Of a stretch of 64,000 nucleotides of DNA, positions 15,463 to 23,795 are shown piece after piece. A program made the position numbers and the translations under genes. A model generated the notes under the pieces. That model did not search any database, had not been told where the DNA came from, and was given only the letters and a program-made list of their open reading frames with translations. This DNA is from Streptomyces sp. NBC_00663 (lineage in GTDB: Bacteria; Actinomycetota; Actinomycetes; Streptomycetales; Streptomycetaceae), in assembly GCF_036226885.1 (NCBI RefSeq), contig NZ_CP109027.1, forward strand, positions 3,658,001 to 3,722,000, written 5' to 3'. Each line of letters starts with the position of its first letter. The stretch's first letter is position 1.

Positions 15463-16919
15463 CGCAGGGAGATCCTCATGTCGGTCACGCTCTGGGCCCG
15501 CTGCATGACCCATGCCTTCTCACTGGTGTATTCGTGCACGGACGTGATCGCGAGCTTCATCGCCTCCTGGACGCGATAGGCGCCGCTCTCGTAGAAGTCG
15601 AAGCCGATCAGGTCGAGGGTCGGGCTGACGTCCAGGAAGTCCAGCAGGTACAGCATGTTGAAGCCGGTGGTCGGGATGCCGGACCAGACGTCGGCGGAGA
15701 GCCTGCCGATGTTGCGCACGGGCCAGCGCAGCGACTCGTCGCCGAGGAAGGTCTGGGCGCCGGGGACGAGCCGGTTGCGCAGGGAGTACTTCCAGTCGCC
15801 GGAGATCCCGCCGAACACCAGCCGGGTGTCCACCTGTTGGTCCCAGTTGAAGCCGTGCTTGTGGATGGTGGCGTGGATGTCGGTACGGCTGCCGGTGTGC
15901 CTCGGGTCGATCCGGTACGAGTTGAAGCGGACGACGAGGTCGTACGCGTCGATCTCCGCCCCCATCGAACTGGCGCCGACGCGACCGGAGTTGGCGATCA
16001 GGCAGATCGACTTGCCGGCGATGCGGTTGCGGAACTCGCCGAGGCTGATCCACTGCACGCCGCCGACGGTCGGGTCGGTGACGGGGCCGCGCATGCGGTT
16101 GCGGCGCTGCTCGGCGTAGAGGGCCAGGGCCTCGGTGAGCGCGGGGAGGTCCGTCTCCTGCGTCATGCGCAGGTCCAGGTACTGGCTCAGGAGTTCCTGC
16201 CGGTCGGCGACCGGGGCGTCCTCGGCGGCCAGGACGAGGAGCGCTCCCACGAGGCGCGGCTCGGCCTCGGTCCAGTCCCCCACGGCCTGCGCGGCGAGCC
16301 CCTCGGCCCAGACGTCGGTGGCGGCGCGCCGGGTGAACTCCTCGGCGCGCGGGTTCTGCCGCCGCAGCAGGGCGAGCAGCTCGCGCTCCTTGTCGGCGGC
16401 GGCGCGCAGTCCGGCGATCTTGGCGCGGACGCCGAAGCCGTCGTCGTCGGTGAGGGAGAGGTACTTGTCGTACGCCTCGACGGCCTCGGCCTCCTCGCCG
16501 AGCGTCTCCAGGAGCCGGGCGCGCAGTCGCCAGCCGGCGCGGGAGTTCTTGCGCTGGGCGAGGACGGTGTCGGAGATGACGAGGGCGAGGTTCAACTCGT
16601 CGTCGTAGCCGCACTCCAGGGCCTTGTTGGCGACGGCGAGCAGGGCGTCGAGCAGCTCGTTGCCGATGCCGTTCGCGGGGGCGGCGGCGCCCTTCACGGC
16701 CCGCTTGAGCAGGGCGGTGGCGCCACCGGCCGGGGCGGGCGGGGCGGCGACACTCGTCGTGCCCCACACGACGAGGAGCTTGCGCAACTGCTCGGCGAGT
16801 TCGACGCGACGGCGGTCGACGCTGCCGACGACCTTTCCGCTGTGCACCGCGCAGGCGCGCAGGCAGTCGTCCAGCTCCCCTCCACGCGCACGTGCACGTC
16901 TCTTCTGGACCGTCGTCAT
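15459..16919 (-). CDS. GT29 (sialyltransferase-family) enzyme with helical N-terminal half
   Basis: The C-terminal 181 of 486 residues show the GT29 motifs known mainly from animal sialyltransferases. Motif L is CLIANSGRVG at 306 with AEIDAYDLVVRFN. Motif S contains PTTGFNMLYLLDFL near 416. Motif VS is HEYTSE, the HX4E with the catalytic-type His at about 462 and Glu at 467. The first 300 residues are Ala-rich, helical and TPR-like. With neuA/neuB nearby, transfer of Kdn or a related acid from CMP is likely. There is no signal anchor, unlike the Golgi enzymes. The ATG at 16919 has AGGAG 5 nt upstream. Confidence 0.83.
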   Translation of the reverse strand: MTTVQKRRARARGGELDDCLRACAVHSGKVVGSVDRRRVELAEQLRKLLVVWGTTSVAAPPAPAGGATALLKRAVKGAAAPANGIGNELLDALLAVANKALECGYDDELNLALVISDTVLAQRKNSRAGWRLRARLLETLGEEAEAVEAYDKYLSLTDDDGFGVRAKIAGLRAAADKERELLALLRRQNPRAEEFTRRAATDVWAEGLAAQAVGDWTEAEPRLVGALLVLAAEDAPVADRQELLSQYLDLRMTQETDLPALTEALALYAEQRRNRMRGPVTDPTVGGVQWISLGEFRNRIAGKSICLIANSGRVGASSMGAEIDAYDLVVRFNSYRIDPRHTGSRTDIHATIHKHGFNWDQQVDTRLVFGGISGDWKYSLRNRLVPGAQTFLGDESLRWPVRNIGRLSADVWSGIPTTGFNMLYLLDFLDVSPTLDLIGFDFYESGAYRVQEAMKLAITSVHEYTSEKAWVMQRAQSVTDMRISLR

Positions 16920-17137
16920 GGCACTCCTGTTTTGTCTTCTTACCAAAGCTCAGACGAGTTCTTGGGCTTTACCGCTTGTGTGCGGGGATTCTGAGGGAAT
17001 TTAGGAAGCCAAAACGACATTCAGGTGAACTCACCGGGACCGGGCGGCTAATCGTTGGCTGGCCGGCCAAGACATGCCTGTGATTCGGACTAACGTCCCT
17101 GTGTACACCCGTAGGAACAGCTGTCGAGGGGATATCC

Positions 17138-18256
17138 GTGACCACGTTGACCGTCCGCGAGGTGGCCGCGACACCCCGGCGGCCGGAACCGGCGGCGCCC
17201 CGTGAGACCCGGCTGCGGGCCCTGGACGGGCTGCGGTTGGTGGCCGCGCTGATGGTGGCGGCGTACCACTACGGCGGCCGGGGTGGCGACGTCACGGCGG
17301 CCTGGGGAAGTTCCCCGAAAGACCAGTTCCCGACGCTGCACCAGTATTTCTCGTACGGCTGTCTCGGCGTCCAGGTCTTTTTCGTGATCAGCGGATTCGT
17401 GATCTGCATGAGCGGTTGGGGCAGGCCCCTGAAGTCGTTCTTCGCGTCCCGTGCGTCCCGGCTGCTGCCGGCGTACTGGGCGGCGGTCGTGCTCGTCACC
17501 GCCGTCTTCGCCCTCCCGATGGTGGCGTACAAGGCGGTGTCGCCGAGCGACGCGCTGGTGAACATGACGATGCTCCAGCAGCCGCTGGGCGTGGACCGGG
17601 TGCTCGGGGTCTGCTGGACGCTCTGGGCCGAGGTGCGCTTCTACGCCCTCTTCGCCCTGTGCGTGGTCCTGCCGGGTGCCTCGCGCCGCCGGGTGATCCT
17701 GTTCTGCGCGGGCTGGACGCTGGCGGCGGCGATCGCGCAGGCCGCGCACCAGCCGCTGCTCGATGTCGTGCTGATGCCCGAGTACGCGCCCTTCTTCATC
17801 GGCGGTGTCGGCCTCTACCTCGTCCACCGCGACCGGCGGGACGTGTACGCGTGGGGCATCGTCGGCGTCAGCTTCCTGATCGGCCAGCACTACGCGGTCC
17901 GCGGCCTGTGGAACGTCGGCGACCCCACCGCGTTCGCGCACCGCTCCTCCGCCGGGATCGTCCTCGTCGTCGCGCTCGGCTTCCTCGCGGTGGCGGCGAT
18001 CGCGCTGGGCCTGCTCAACTGGGCGAACTGGCACTGGCTGACGGTCGCCGGGGCGCTGACGTACCCCTTCTACCTGGTCCACGAGCACCTCGGCTGGGTG
18101 GTGATCCACGCCCTGCACATCGGGCTCGGGCTGCCGTCGGCGGCGACCTTCGCCCTGACGGTCGCCGCGATGCTGCTGCTGGCGTGGCTGCTCAACCGGT
18201 ACGTGGAGAAGCCGCTGACCCCACGACTGCGCTCGGCTCTGGCCAAGGCTCGGTGA
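17138..18256 (+). CDS. Membrane acyltransferase family 3 (OafA-like)
   Basis: The 372-residue protein is an integral-membrane Acyl_transf_3 enzyme, a family that O-acetylates or O-acylates surface sugars. It shows LRALDGLRLVAALMVAAYHY near residue 25, containing the family His, then FVISGFVICMSGWGRP, RASRLLPAYWAAVV and about ten hydrophobic segments, ending in FYLVHEHLGW and NRYVEKPLTP. The GTG at 17138 has GAGGGG 8 nt upstream. A likely -10 (TAACGT) lies near 17091 on the shared 218-bp region with the divergent GT29 gene. Acylation of the Kdn polymer is inferred from location. Confidence 0.87.
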   Translation: MTTLTVREVAATPRRPEPAAPRETRLRALDGLRLVAALMVAAYHYGGRGGDVTAAWGSSPKDQFPTLHQYFSYGCLGVQVFFVISGFVICMSGWGRPLKSFFASRASRLLPAYWAAVVLVTAVFALPMVAYKAVSPSDALVNMTMLQQPLGVDRVLGVCWTLWAEVRFYALFALCVVLPGASRRRVILFCAGWTLAAAIAQAAHQPLLDVVLMPEYAPFFIGGVGLYLVHRDRRDVYAWGIVGVSFLIGQHYAVRGLWNVGDPTAFAHRSSAGIVLVVALGFLAVAAIALGLLNWANWHWLTVAGALTYPFYLVHEHLGWVVIHALHIGLGLPSAATFALTVAAMLLLAWLLNRYVEKPLTPRLRSALAKAR

Positions 18257-18320
18257 GGTTGTTCATCTGACGTTCCGCCGCGGGTCAGTTCGGCCGGGCC
18301 GCAGCGAGCAGGAATGTCTC

Positions 18321-19205
18321 ATGGGCAACGCACAGCAGACGTACACGTACCCCGGTGAACTCAGCGACGTACCCGGCTGGTTCCCGCCGCTCGACCAGAT
18401 GCTGTTCACCTGGTTCCTCGACCGCCAGCGGATCCAGGGCCTCAAGGGCGACCTGCTGGAACTGGGCGCCTACATGGGCAGGAGCGCGATCCTGCTCGGC
18501 CGGCATCTGGGCGAGGGCGAGGAGTTCACCGTCTGCGACCTGTTCGGCGGGGAGGCGCCGGACGGGGCGAACCGGGCCGAGACGGCGAAGTCGTACGCCT
18601 CCCTCACCCGGCAGTCCTTCGAGCGCAACTACCTCTCCTTCCACGACGAGCTGCCCCGCGTGATCGAGGCGCCCAGCTTCGTCATCTCCTCCGAGGTGGC
18701 CCCGAAGACCTGCCGCTTCGTCCACATCGACGCCTCGCACCTGTACGAGCACGTCCGCGACGACATCGGCGCGGCGCGGGAGTTGCTGCTGCCCGAGGGG
18801 ATCGTCGTCCTCGACGACTTCCGCTCCGAGCACACGCCGGGGGTGTCGGTGGCCGTGTGGGAGGCGGTGCTGAACCGGGGGCTGCGGGTGGTCTGCCTCA
18901 GTACGCAGAAGCTGTACGCGACGTGGGGTGACCCGGGGATGGTCCAGGAGGAGCTGCTGGAGATGCTCAGGGGACGGCCGGACTGCGGGCTGAGCGTGCA
19001 GGAGGCGGCGGGGCAGCGGCTGGTGAGGGCGCGGGCGAAGGGGATGCAGGCGGTGGAGTTTCCCAAGTCGCGGCACTATGTGGCGCCGACGCCGGTCGTG
19101 GTGGCTCCGAAGCGTCGCCCATCGCCGGTACGTCGGGTGGTGGTGGACCTGTTGCCGCCAGTCATCACTCGGGCCGCGCGGAAGGCTTTGACCGTTCGTG
19201 GTTAG
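18321..19205 (+). CDS. TylF/Methyltransf_24-type methyltransferase
   Basis: The 294-residue protein has a SAM-binding loop LLELGAYMGRSAILLGRHL near residue 47, CDLFGGEAPDG near 73, FVHIDASHLYEHVRDDI near 132 with the HIDAxH feature typical of this group, and GIVVLDDFRSEHTPG near 160, where the DD pair would bind a metal. Sugar or hydroxyl O-methylation is the expected chemistry. A basic C-terminal tail (APKRRPSPVRRVVVDLL) may contact the membrane. It follows the acyltransferase by 64 nt and has its own AGGA site. Its last 4 bases overlap the end of the convergent TetR gene. Confidence 0.8.
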   Translation: MGNAQQTYTYPGELSDVPGWFPPLDQMLFTWFLDRQRIQGLKGDLLELGAYMGRSAILLGRHLGEGEEFTVCDLFGGEAPDGANRAETAKSYASLTRQSFERNYLSFHDELPRVIEAPSFVISSEVAPKTCRFVHIDASHLYEHVRDDIGAARELLLPEGIVVLDDFRSEHTPGVSVAVWEAVLNRGLRVVCLSTQKLYATWGDPGMVQEELLEMLRGRPDCGLSVQEAAGQRLVRARAKGMQAVEFPKSRHYVAPTPVVVAPKRRPSPVRRVVVDLLPPVITRAARKALTVRG

Positions 19206-19912
19206 CTGCGGGTGTGTGGGGGCTGGTCGCGCCCACGCGGCGGAGCCGCGTATGTCACAGCCCCGCGCCCCTTCAGGGCGTTTGCGATCCCGTCGATGAT
19301 CAAGGACAGGCCCTCTTCGAAGTGCTTGTCGTAGTCCTCGAAGATCTCCCTCCCCGCCGCCGCCGACAATGGGAAGTCGGCCATCAGGCGCGCCCGTTCC
19401 TCGACGCCGAACCCCTCTCTCCGGTCGCCCGGCAGCGGCTCGACGCCCTGTTCCTCGGTGACGAAGCCGAGGGTGTAGAGGTAGGTCGTCTGGGCCGCGC
19501 GGACCGCCTGCGCGAGGGTGAAGCCGGCGGACGTGAACAGGCGCAGGTTGTCCTCCATCGCCTCGACGTGCACGAGGCTCGTGAAGCGTGAGCCGCTGAA
19601 GACCTTGGCGCCGTCGCGGTAGCCGAGCAGGGCGGCCCGCAGTCCGCGGTTGGTCTTCAGCAGCCGCTCCTGCCAGGTGTCGCCGGGATCCAGCGCGGTC
19701 CCGGCGACCATCCGGCGGTACATCTGCGTCGCCATCTCGTCGAGCAGCGCCTGCTTGTCCTTGAAGTGCCAGTACAGGGCGGGCGCCTTGACGTCGAGCT
19801 CCCTGGCGATGGCCCGCAGGCTCAGACCGTCCAGGCCCAGCTCGTTCAGGAGCGTCAGGGCGGTGTCCGCGACCCGGGCGCGGTCGAGGGGGGCGCGCTT
19901 CTCCGTACTCAC
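19202..19912 (-). CDS. TetR-family repressor
   Basis: The 236-residue regulator has an N-terminal helix-turn-helix (LDGLSLRAIARELDVKAPALYWHF, residues 28-51) and a C-terminal ligand domain of the tetracycline-repressor type (TetR_C_1) with SGSRFTSLVHVEAMEDNLRLF. It is divergent from a flavin monooxygenase; two identical 15-bp palindromes lie between them, so it very likely represses both itself and the enzyme until a ligand binds. The last 20 or so codons (GRGAVTYAAPPRGRDQPPHTRS) are encoded by a dispersed intergenic repeat (19213-19272), so the natural C-terminus has been replaced or extended by that element. Confidence 0.88.
   Translation of the reverse strand: MSTEKRAPLDRARVADTALTLLNELGLDGLSLRAIARELDVKAPALYWHFKDKQALLDEMATQMYRRMVAGTALDPGDTWQERLLKTNRGLRAALLGYRDGAKVFSGSRFTSLVHVEAMEDNLRLFTSAGFTLAQAVRAAQTTYLYTLGFVTEEQGVEPLPGDRREGFGVEERARLMADFPLSAAAGREIFEDYDKHFEEGLSLIIDGIANALKGRGAVTYAAPPRGRDQPPHTRS
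19213..19272 (-). repeat. Dispersed GGGGCGCGGGG repeat, copy B, inside the TetR 3' end
   Basis: Read on the minus strand the element is GGGGCGCGGGGCTGTGACAT, a GCGGCTCCGCCGC hairpin and GGGCGCGACCAGCCCC. It is translated as the end of the TetR protein. Confidence 0.75.
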
Positions 19913-19921
19913 GGTTGACAG

Positions 19922-19936
19922 CTTAACAGCGTTAAG
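19922..19936. promoter_or_regulatory. Operator 1, CTTAACAGCGTTAAG
   Basis: A perfect CTTAAC/GTTAAG inverted repeat with a 3-nt centre lies 10 nt upstream of the TetR start. Identical to operator 2; the centres are 37 bp apart. Confidence 0.8.
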
Positions 19937-19958
19937 GGCAGTCTTGTCATCGACGGAA

Positions 19959-19973
19959 CTTAACAGCGTTAAG
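19959..19973. promoter_or_regulatory. Operator 2, CTTAACAGCGTTAAG
   Basis: The second identical palindrome partly overlaps the ribosome-binding site (AAGGAG) of the monooxygenase that starts at 19984. Bound repressor would block both transcription and access to the start of this gene. Confidence 0.8.
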
Positions 19974-19983
19974 GAGATGGATC

Positions 19984-21387
19984 ATGGATGTACCGATCGA
20001 CGTACTGATCGTCGGAGCCGGCCCCACCGGCCTCGCCCTCGGGATCGACCTCGCCCGGCGCGGGGTGAACGCGCTGGTGGTGGAGAAGGCCGACGCCCTG
20101 TTCCCCGGCTCGCGCGGCAAGGGCATCCAGCCGCGCACCATGGAGGTCTTCGACGACCTCGGCGTTCTGGACGCGATCCGCGCGGCCGGCGGCACCTACC
20201 CGGTCGGGATGATCTGGCAGGACGGCAGGCAGGCCGGCGAGCACCAGATGTTCGACCCCGCCGAGGCGACCGAGGACTCCCCCTACAACGCGCCGTGGAT
20301 GGTGCCGCAGTGGCGAACGCAGGAGATCCTCGCGGCGCGGCTCGCGGAACTGGGCGGCGAGGTCGCCTTCGGCCGCGAGGTCACGGGGCTCACTCAGGAC
20401 GAGACCGGCGTGACCGCGAGGTTCGCCGACGGCCCCGACCTCCGCGCCCGGTACGTCGTCGCCGCCGACGGCGGTCGCTCGGCCGTCCGCCGCGCCCTCG
20501 GCATCGCCATGACCGGCGAGACCGTCGACCCGAACCCGGTGCTGGTGGCCGACGTCCGGCTGACCGGCCTCGACCGCGAGTACTGGCACGTCTTCCCGCC
20601 CCGCGGGGACGGCGACGGCTTCCTCGCGATCTGCCCGCTGGCCGGCACCGAGGACTTCCAGGTCGTGGCCCAGTTCCCGGAGGGCACCACGGTGGACGTC
20701 TCCCTCGACGGCGTCCGCAAGGTCGTCGCCGACCGCTCCCACCTCGCCCCCGACGCCATCACCGAACTCCGCTGGGCCTCCGACTTCCGGCCCCGCCAGG
20801 CCCTCGCCGACCGCTTCCGCGCCGGACGCGTCTTCCTCGCCGGGGACGCGGCCCACATCCACTCCCCGGCGGGCGGCCAGGGCCTGAACACCAGCGTCCA
20901 GGACGCCTACAACCTGGGCTGGAAACTGGGCGCGGTGCTGTCGGGGAGTACGGCCGAGTCCCTGCTCGACACCTACGAGGAGGAGCGCCGCCCCGTCGCC
21001 GCCCAGATGCTCGGCCTGACGACGAGCGTCCACCGGGGTGAGACCCGCCGTGGCGATGCCACGCGTCAGCTGGGCCTGGGCTACCGGGACTCGTCACTCA
21101 CGGCGGAGGAGGCGGGCACGCGTCCACTGAGGGCAGGCGACCGCGCACCTGACGGCATGCTGGGTGGCGTACGACTGTTTGACGCGTTCCGGGGGCCGCA
21201 CTGGACGCTGGTGGCGGTGGGGGCGGAGGCGCCGGAGGTACCAGAAGCGATCAAGGTCATACGGGGAGAGACACAGGCGTCGTACGGGACGGGCCTGTAT
21301 TTGGTACGCCCGGACGGATACGCCGGCTGGGCGGGCGATACACCGAGCGGACTGATGAGCTACGTCAGGCGAGTCGGCCTTCTTTAG
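19984..21387 (+). CDS. FAD-dependent aromatic/tetracycline-type monooxygenase
   Basis: The 467-residue enzyme belongs to the PF01494 PHBH-like hydroxylases (PgaE/RdmE, Tet(X)-related). It has the dinucleotide fold VLIVGAGPTGLALGIDLARRG at residue 7, the DG motif VVAADGGRSAVRRALG near 160, and the GD motif FLAGDAAHIHSPAGGQGLNTSVQDAYNLGWKL near 280. A short C-terminal thioredoxin-like part follows. Such enzymes hydroxylate phenols or polyketides with NAD(P)H and oxygen. Control by the divergent TetR regulator suggests an inducible detoxification or resistance role. The ATG at 19984 has AAGGAG 7 nt upstream. The stop codon is the first triplet of an intergenic repeat. Confidence 0.88.
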   Translation: MDVPIDVLIVGAGPTGLALGIDLARRGVNALVVEKADALFPGSRGKGIQPRTMEVFDDLGVLDAIRAAGGTYPVGMIWQDGRQAGEHQMFDPAEATEDSPYNAPWMVPQWRTQEILAARLAELGGEVAFGREVTGLTQDETGVTARFADGPDLRARYVVAADGGRSAVRRALGIAMTGETVDPNPVLVADVRLTGLDREYWHVFPPRGDGDGFLAICPLAGTEDFQVVAQFPEGTTVDVSLDGVRKVVADRSHLAPDAITELRWASDFRPRQALADRFRAGRVFLAGDAAHIHSPAGGQGLNTSVQDAYNLGWKLGAVLSGSTAESLLDTYEEERRPVAAQMLGLTTSVHRGETRRGDATRQLGLGYRDSSLTAEEAGTRPLRAGDRAPDGMLGGVRLFDAFRGPHWTLVAVGAEAPEVPEAIKVIRGETQASYGTGLYLVRPDGYAGWAGDTPSGLMSYVRRVGLL

Positions 21388-21417
21388 GGGCGCGGGGAAC
21401 TGCGCGACCAGCCCCCG
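21385..21417 (+). repeat. Dispersed GGGGCGCGGGG repeat, copy C, at the monooxygenase stop
   Basis: TAGGGGCGCGGGGAACTGCG followed by CGACCAGCCCCC. Its first three bases are the stop codon of the monooxygenase. This shorter variant lacks the central GCGGC stem. Confidence 0.7.
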
Positions 21418-21434
21418 CACACCCGCACCCGCCA

Positions 21435-22082
21435 TCAAGCACTGGCCAGCGACAACTTCACCGCGAACCCGAGAAACAACGCCCCCGCAGCCGAAGTCAC
21501 CCCCGCCGACAACCGCTTCCGCCTCCGAAACGCATCCGCCAGCCGCGTCCCGCTGAAGATCAGCGCGGTGAGGTACAGGAAGCTCGCGAGCTGCGCGAAC
21601 GCGCCCAGCACCACGAAGGACAGCGCCGGATACGCGTACCCGGGATCGACGAACTGCACGAAGAAGGCGACGAAGAACAGGATCGCCTTGGGATTGAAGA
21701 GGCTGATGACGAGCGCCCGGCGATACGGCCGCTCGTCGGCGACCACCTCACCGCCCTGCTCCCCGGCGGGAGCCGTCCGCGACCGCCACATCCCCCACGC
21801 GGCCCGCAGCATCCCGACCGCCAGCCACGTCAGATACCCGGCACCGGCGTACTTGACGATCCCGAACAGCACGGCGTTGGCCTGGAGCAGGGACGCCACC
21901 CCGGCCGCCGACAGCGTCATCAGCACGGCGTCCCCGCACCACACGCCCGCCGCGGCGGTGTACCCGGCCCGTACCCCGCGCCGGGCGGCGACGGACAGGA
22001 CGTACAGCGAATTCGGACCGGGCAGCAGGACGATCAGTACGAGTCCTGCCAGATAGGTGGGGAGATCTATGACGCCGAGCAT
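21435..22082 (-). CDS. leuE: LysE/RhtB-type amino acid exporter, LeuE-like
   Basis: The 215-residue protein has six hydrophobic segments and the family signatures LIVLLPGPNSLYVLSVAARRG at the N-terminus and RALVISLFNPKAILFFVAFFVQFV in the middle. It best fits LeuE, the leucine and hydrophobic amino acid exporter (E. coli protein 212 residues), driven by proton motive force in the cytoplasmic membrane. The starting ATG at 22082 has only a weak GAG-type site. It follows the mutase gene on the same strand by 18 nt, so the two may be cotranscribed, but no shared function is obvious. Confidence 0.85.
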   Translation of the reverse strand: MLGVIDLPTYLAGLVLIVLLPGPNSLYVLSVAARRGVRAGYTAAAGVWCGDAVLMTLSAAGVASLLQANAVLFGIVKYAGAGYLTWLAVGMLRAAWGMWRSRTAPAGEQGGEVVADERPYRRALVISLFNPKAILFFVAFFVQFVDPGYAYPALSFVVLGAFAQLASFLYLTALIFSGTRLADAFRRRKRLSAGVTSAAGALFLGFAVKLSLASA

Positions 22083-22100
22083 GCACAGGAGTCTCGCACG

Positions 22101-23681
22101 CTAGAACGAATGCGAGGGAACGAATGTGCCCCACACCTCCCGCAGGGCACCGCACACCTCACCGACCGTCGCCCGGGCCCGCAGCGCGTCCTTCATCGGG
22201 TACAGGACGTTGTCCTCTCCCTCGGCCGCCTTCTTCAGGGCGTCGAGGGCCGAGGTCACCGCCGCCGGGTCCCGTTCCGCCCGCAGCCGTGCCAGGCGCT
22301 CCGCCTGCTGGGCCTCGATGGCGGGGTCCACGCGCAGCGGCTCGTACGGTTCCTCCGCGTCGAGCTGGAACCGGTTGACGCCGACGACGACCCGCTCGCC
22401 CGCGTCCGTCTCCTGGGCGATCCGGTAGGCGTTGCGCTCGATCTCGTCCTTCTGGAAACCGTGCTCGATGGCCGCGACCGCGCCCCCGAGGTCCTCGACC
22501 CGGTGCATCAGGTCGAGGGCCGCCGCCTCCACGTCGTCGGTCATCCTCTCCACGACGTAGGAGCCGGCGAAGGGGTCCACGGTGGCGGTCACGTCCGTCT
22601 CGTGGGCGAGGACCTGCTGGGTGCGCAGCGCCAGCCGCGCGCTCCTGTCCGTGGGCAGGGCGATCGCCTCGTCGAAGGAGTTGGTGTGCAGCGACTGTGT
22701 GCCGCCCAACACCGCGGCCAGGGCCTGGACTCCGACCCGGACCAGGTTCACCTCGGGCTGCTGGGCGGTGAGTTGGACACCGGCCGTCTGGGTGTGGAAG
22801 CGCAGCATCTGCGACTTGGGGTTCCGGGCGCCGAACTCGTCGCGCATCACCCGGGCCCACATGCGCCGCGCCGCGCGGAACTTGGCGACCTCCTCCAGGA
22901 GCGTCGTCCGCGCCACGAAGAAGAAGGAGAGGCGGGGGGCGAAGTCGTCGACGTCCATGCCCGCCGCCACCGCCGTGCGCACGTACTCGATGCCGTCGGC
23001 GAGCGTGAACGCGATCTCCTGCGCGGGGGACGCGCCCGCCTCGGCCATGTGGTAGCCGGAGATCGAGATGCTGTTCCACCTGGGGATCTCGGCCCGGCAG
23101 TACTTGAAGATGTCGGCGGTCAGCCGGAGGGAGGGCTTCGGCGGGAAGATGTACGTTCCCCGCGCGATGTACTCCTTCAGGACGTCGTTCTGGATCGTGC
23201 CGGTCAGCTGCTCGGCCGCGACGCCCTGTTCCTCCGCCACCAGTTGGTACAGGAGCAGCAGCAGCGCCGCCGGGGCGTTGATCGTCATCGAGGTGGAGAC
23301 CTGGTCCAGGGGGATCCCGCCGAACAGCACCCGCATGTCGTCGACCGAGTCGATGGCGACGCCCACCTTGCCGACCTCGCCGTGCGCGAGGGGGGCGTCG
23401 GAGTCGTGGCCCATCTGGGTGGGGAGGTCGAAGGCGACGGACAGGCCCGTGGTGCCGTGGGCGATGAGCTGCCGGTAGCGGGCGTTGGACTCGACGGCCG
23501 TGCCGAAGCCGGCGTACTGGCGCATGGTCCAGGGGCGGCCGGTGTACATCGACGGATAGACGCCCCTGGTGAAGGGGTAGGTTCCCGGTTCGCCCAGCTT
23601 GTCCGCGGGGTCCCAGCCCTCAAGTGCGTCCGGCCCGTACACCGGCTCGATGGGCAGTCCGGACTCAGACTCGCGCGTCAT
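22101..23681 (-). CDS. Methylmalonyl-CoA mutase-type large subunit without B12 domain
   Basis: The 526-residue product is the substrate-binding half of an adenosylcobalamin mutase, with [13 protein letters not shown] near 34, [13 protein letters not shown] near 79, [16 protein letters not shown] near 200 and [14 protein letters not shown] near 330. The C-terminal cobalamin domain (DxHxxG) is absent, so a separate small subunit is needed; none is nearby. The residues that set substrate class are Tyr56 (TMRQY) and Arg174 (EYIAR), the pair found in methylmalonyl-CoA mutase, whereas isobutyryl-CoA mutase has Phe and Gln. A dicarboxylyl-CoA substrate is therefore likely. ATG at 23681 has GGGAGG upstream. 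Confidence 0.88.
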   Translation of the reverse strand: MTRESESGLPIEPVYGPDALEGWDPADKLGEPGTYPFTRGVYPSMYTGRPWTMRQYAGFGTAVESNARYRQLIAHGTTGLSVAFDLPTQMGHDSDAPLAHGEVGKVGVAIDSVDDMRVLFGGIPLDQVSTSMTINAPAALLLLLYQLVAEEQGVAAEQLTGTIQNDVLKEYIARGTYIFPPKPSLRLTADIFKYCRAEIPRWNSISISGYHMAEAGASPAQEIAFTLADGIEYVRTAVAAGMDVDDFAPRLSFFFVARTTLLEEVAKFRAARRMWARVMRDEFGARNPKSQMLRFHTQTAGVQLTAQQPEVNLVRVGVQALAAVLGGTQSLHTNSFDEAIALPTDRSARLALRTQQVLAHETDVTATVDPFAGSYVVERMTDDVEAAALDLMHRVEDLGGAVAAIEHGFQKDEIERNAYRIAQETDAGERVVVGVNRFQLDAEEPYEPLRVDPAIEAQQAERLARLRAERDPAAVTSALDALKKAAEGEDNVLYPMKDALRARATVGEVCGALREVWGTFVPSHSF

Positions 23682-23795
23682 GGTGTGCCGCCTCCCGTCA
23701 CTGGGGTACTGGTCCCCACAATGCCGCGCCGTTCGCGACGAGTCATCCGCGGGAAACATCTCCAGCGGCAGGGTGGTGAGACGACGGGGGGCGCG

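Noticed and set aside
13216..15579. 787-codon plus-strand open frame
   Set aside because: Antisense to the GT8/pyruvyltransferase fusion. Its composition (Val/Asp/Arg/Glu repeats) is typical of a mirrored high-GC gene.
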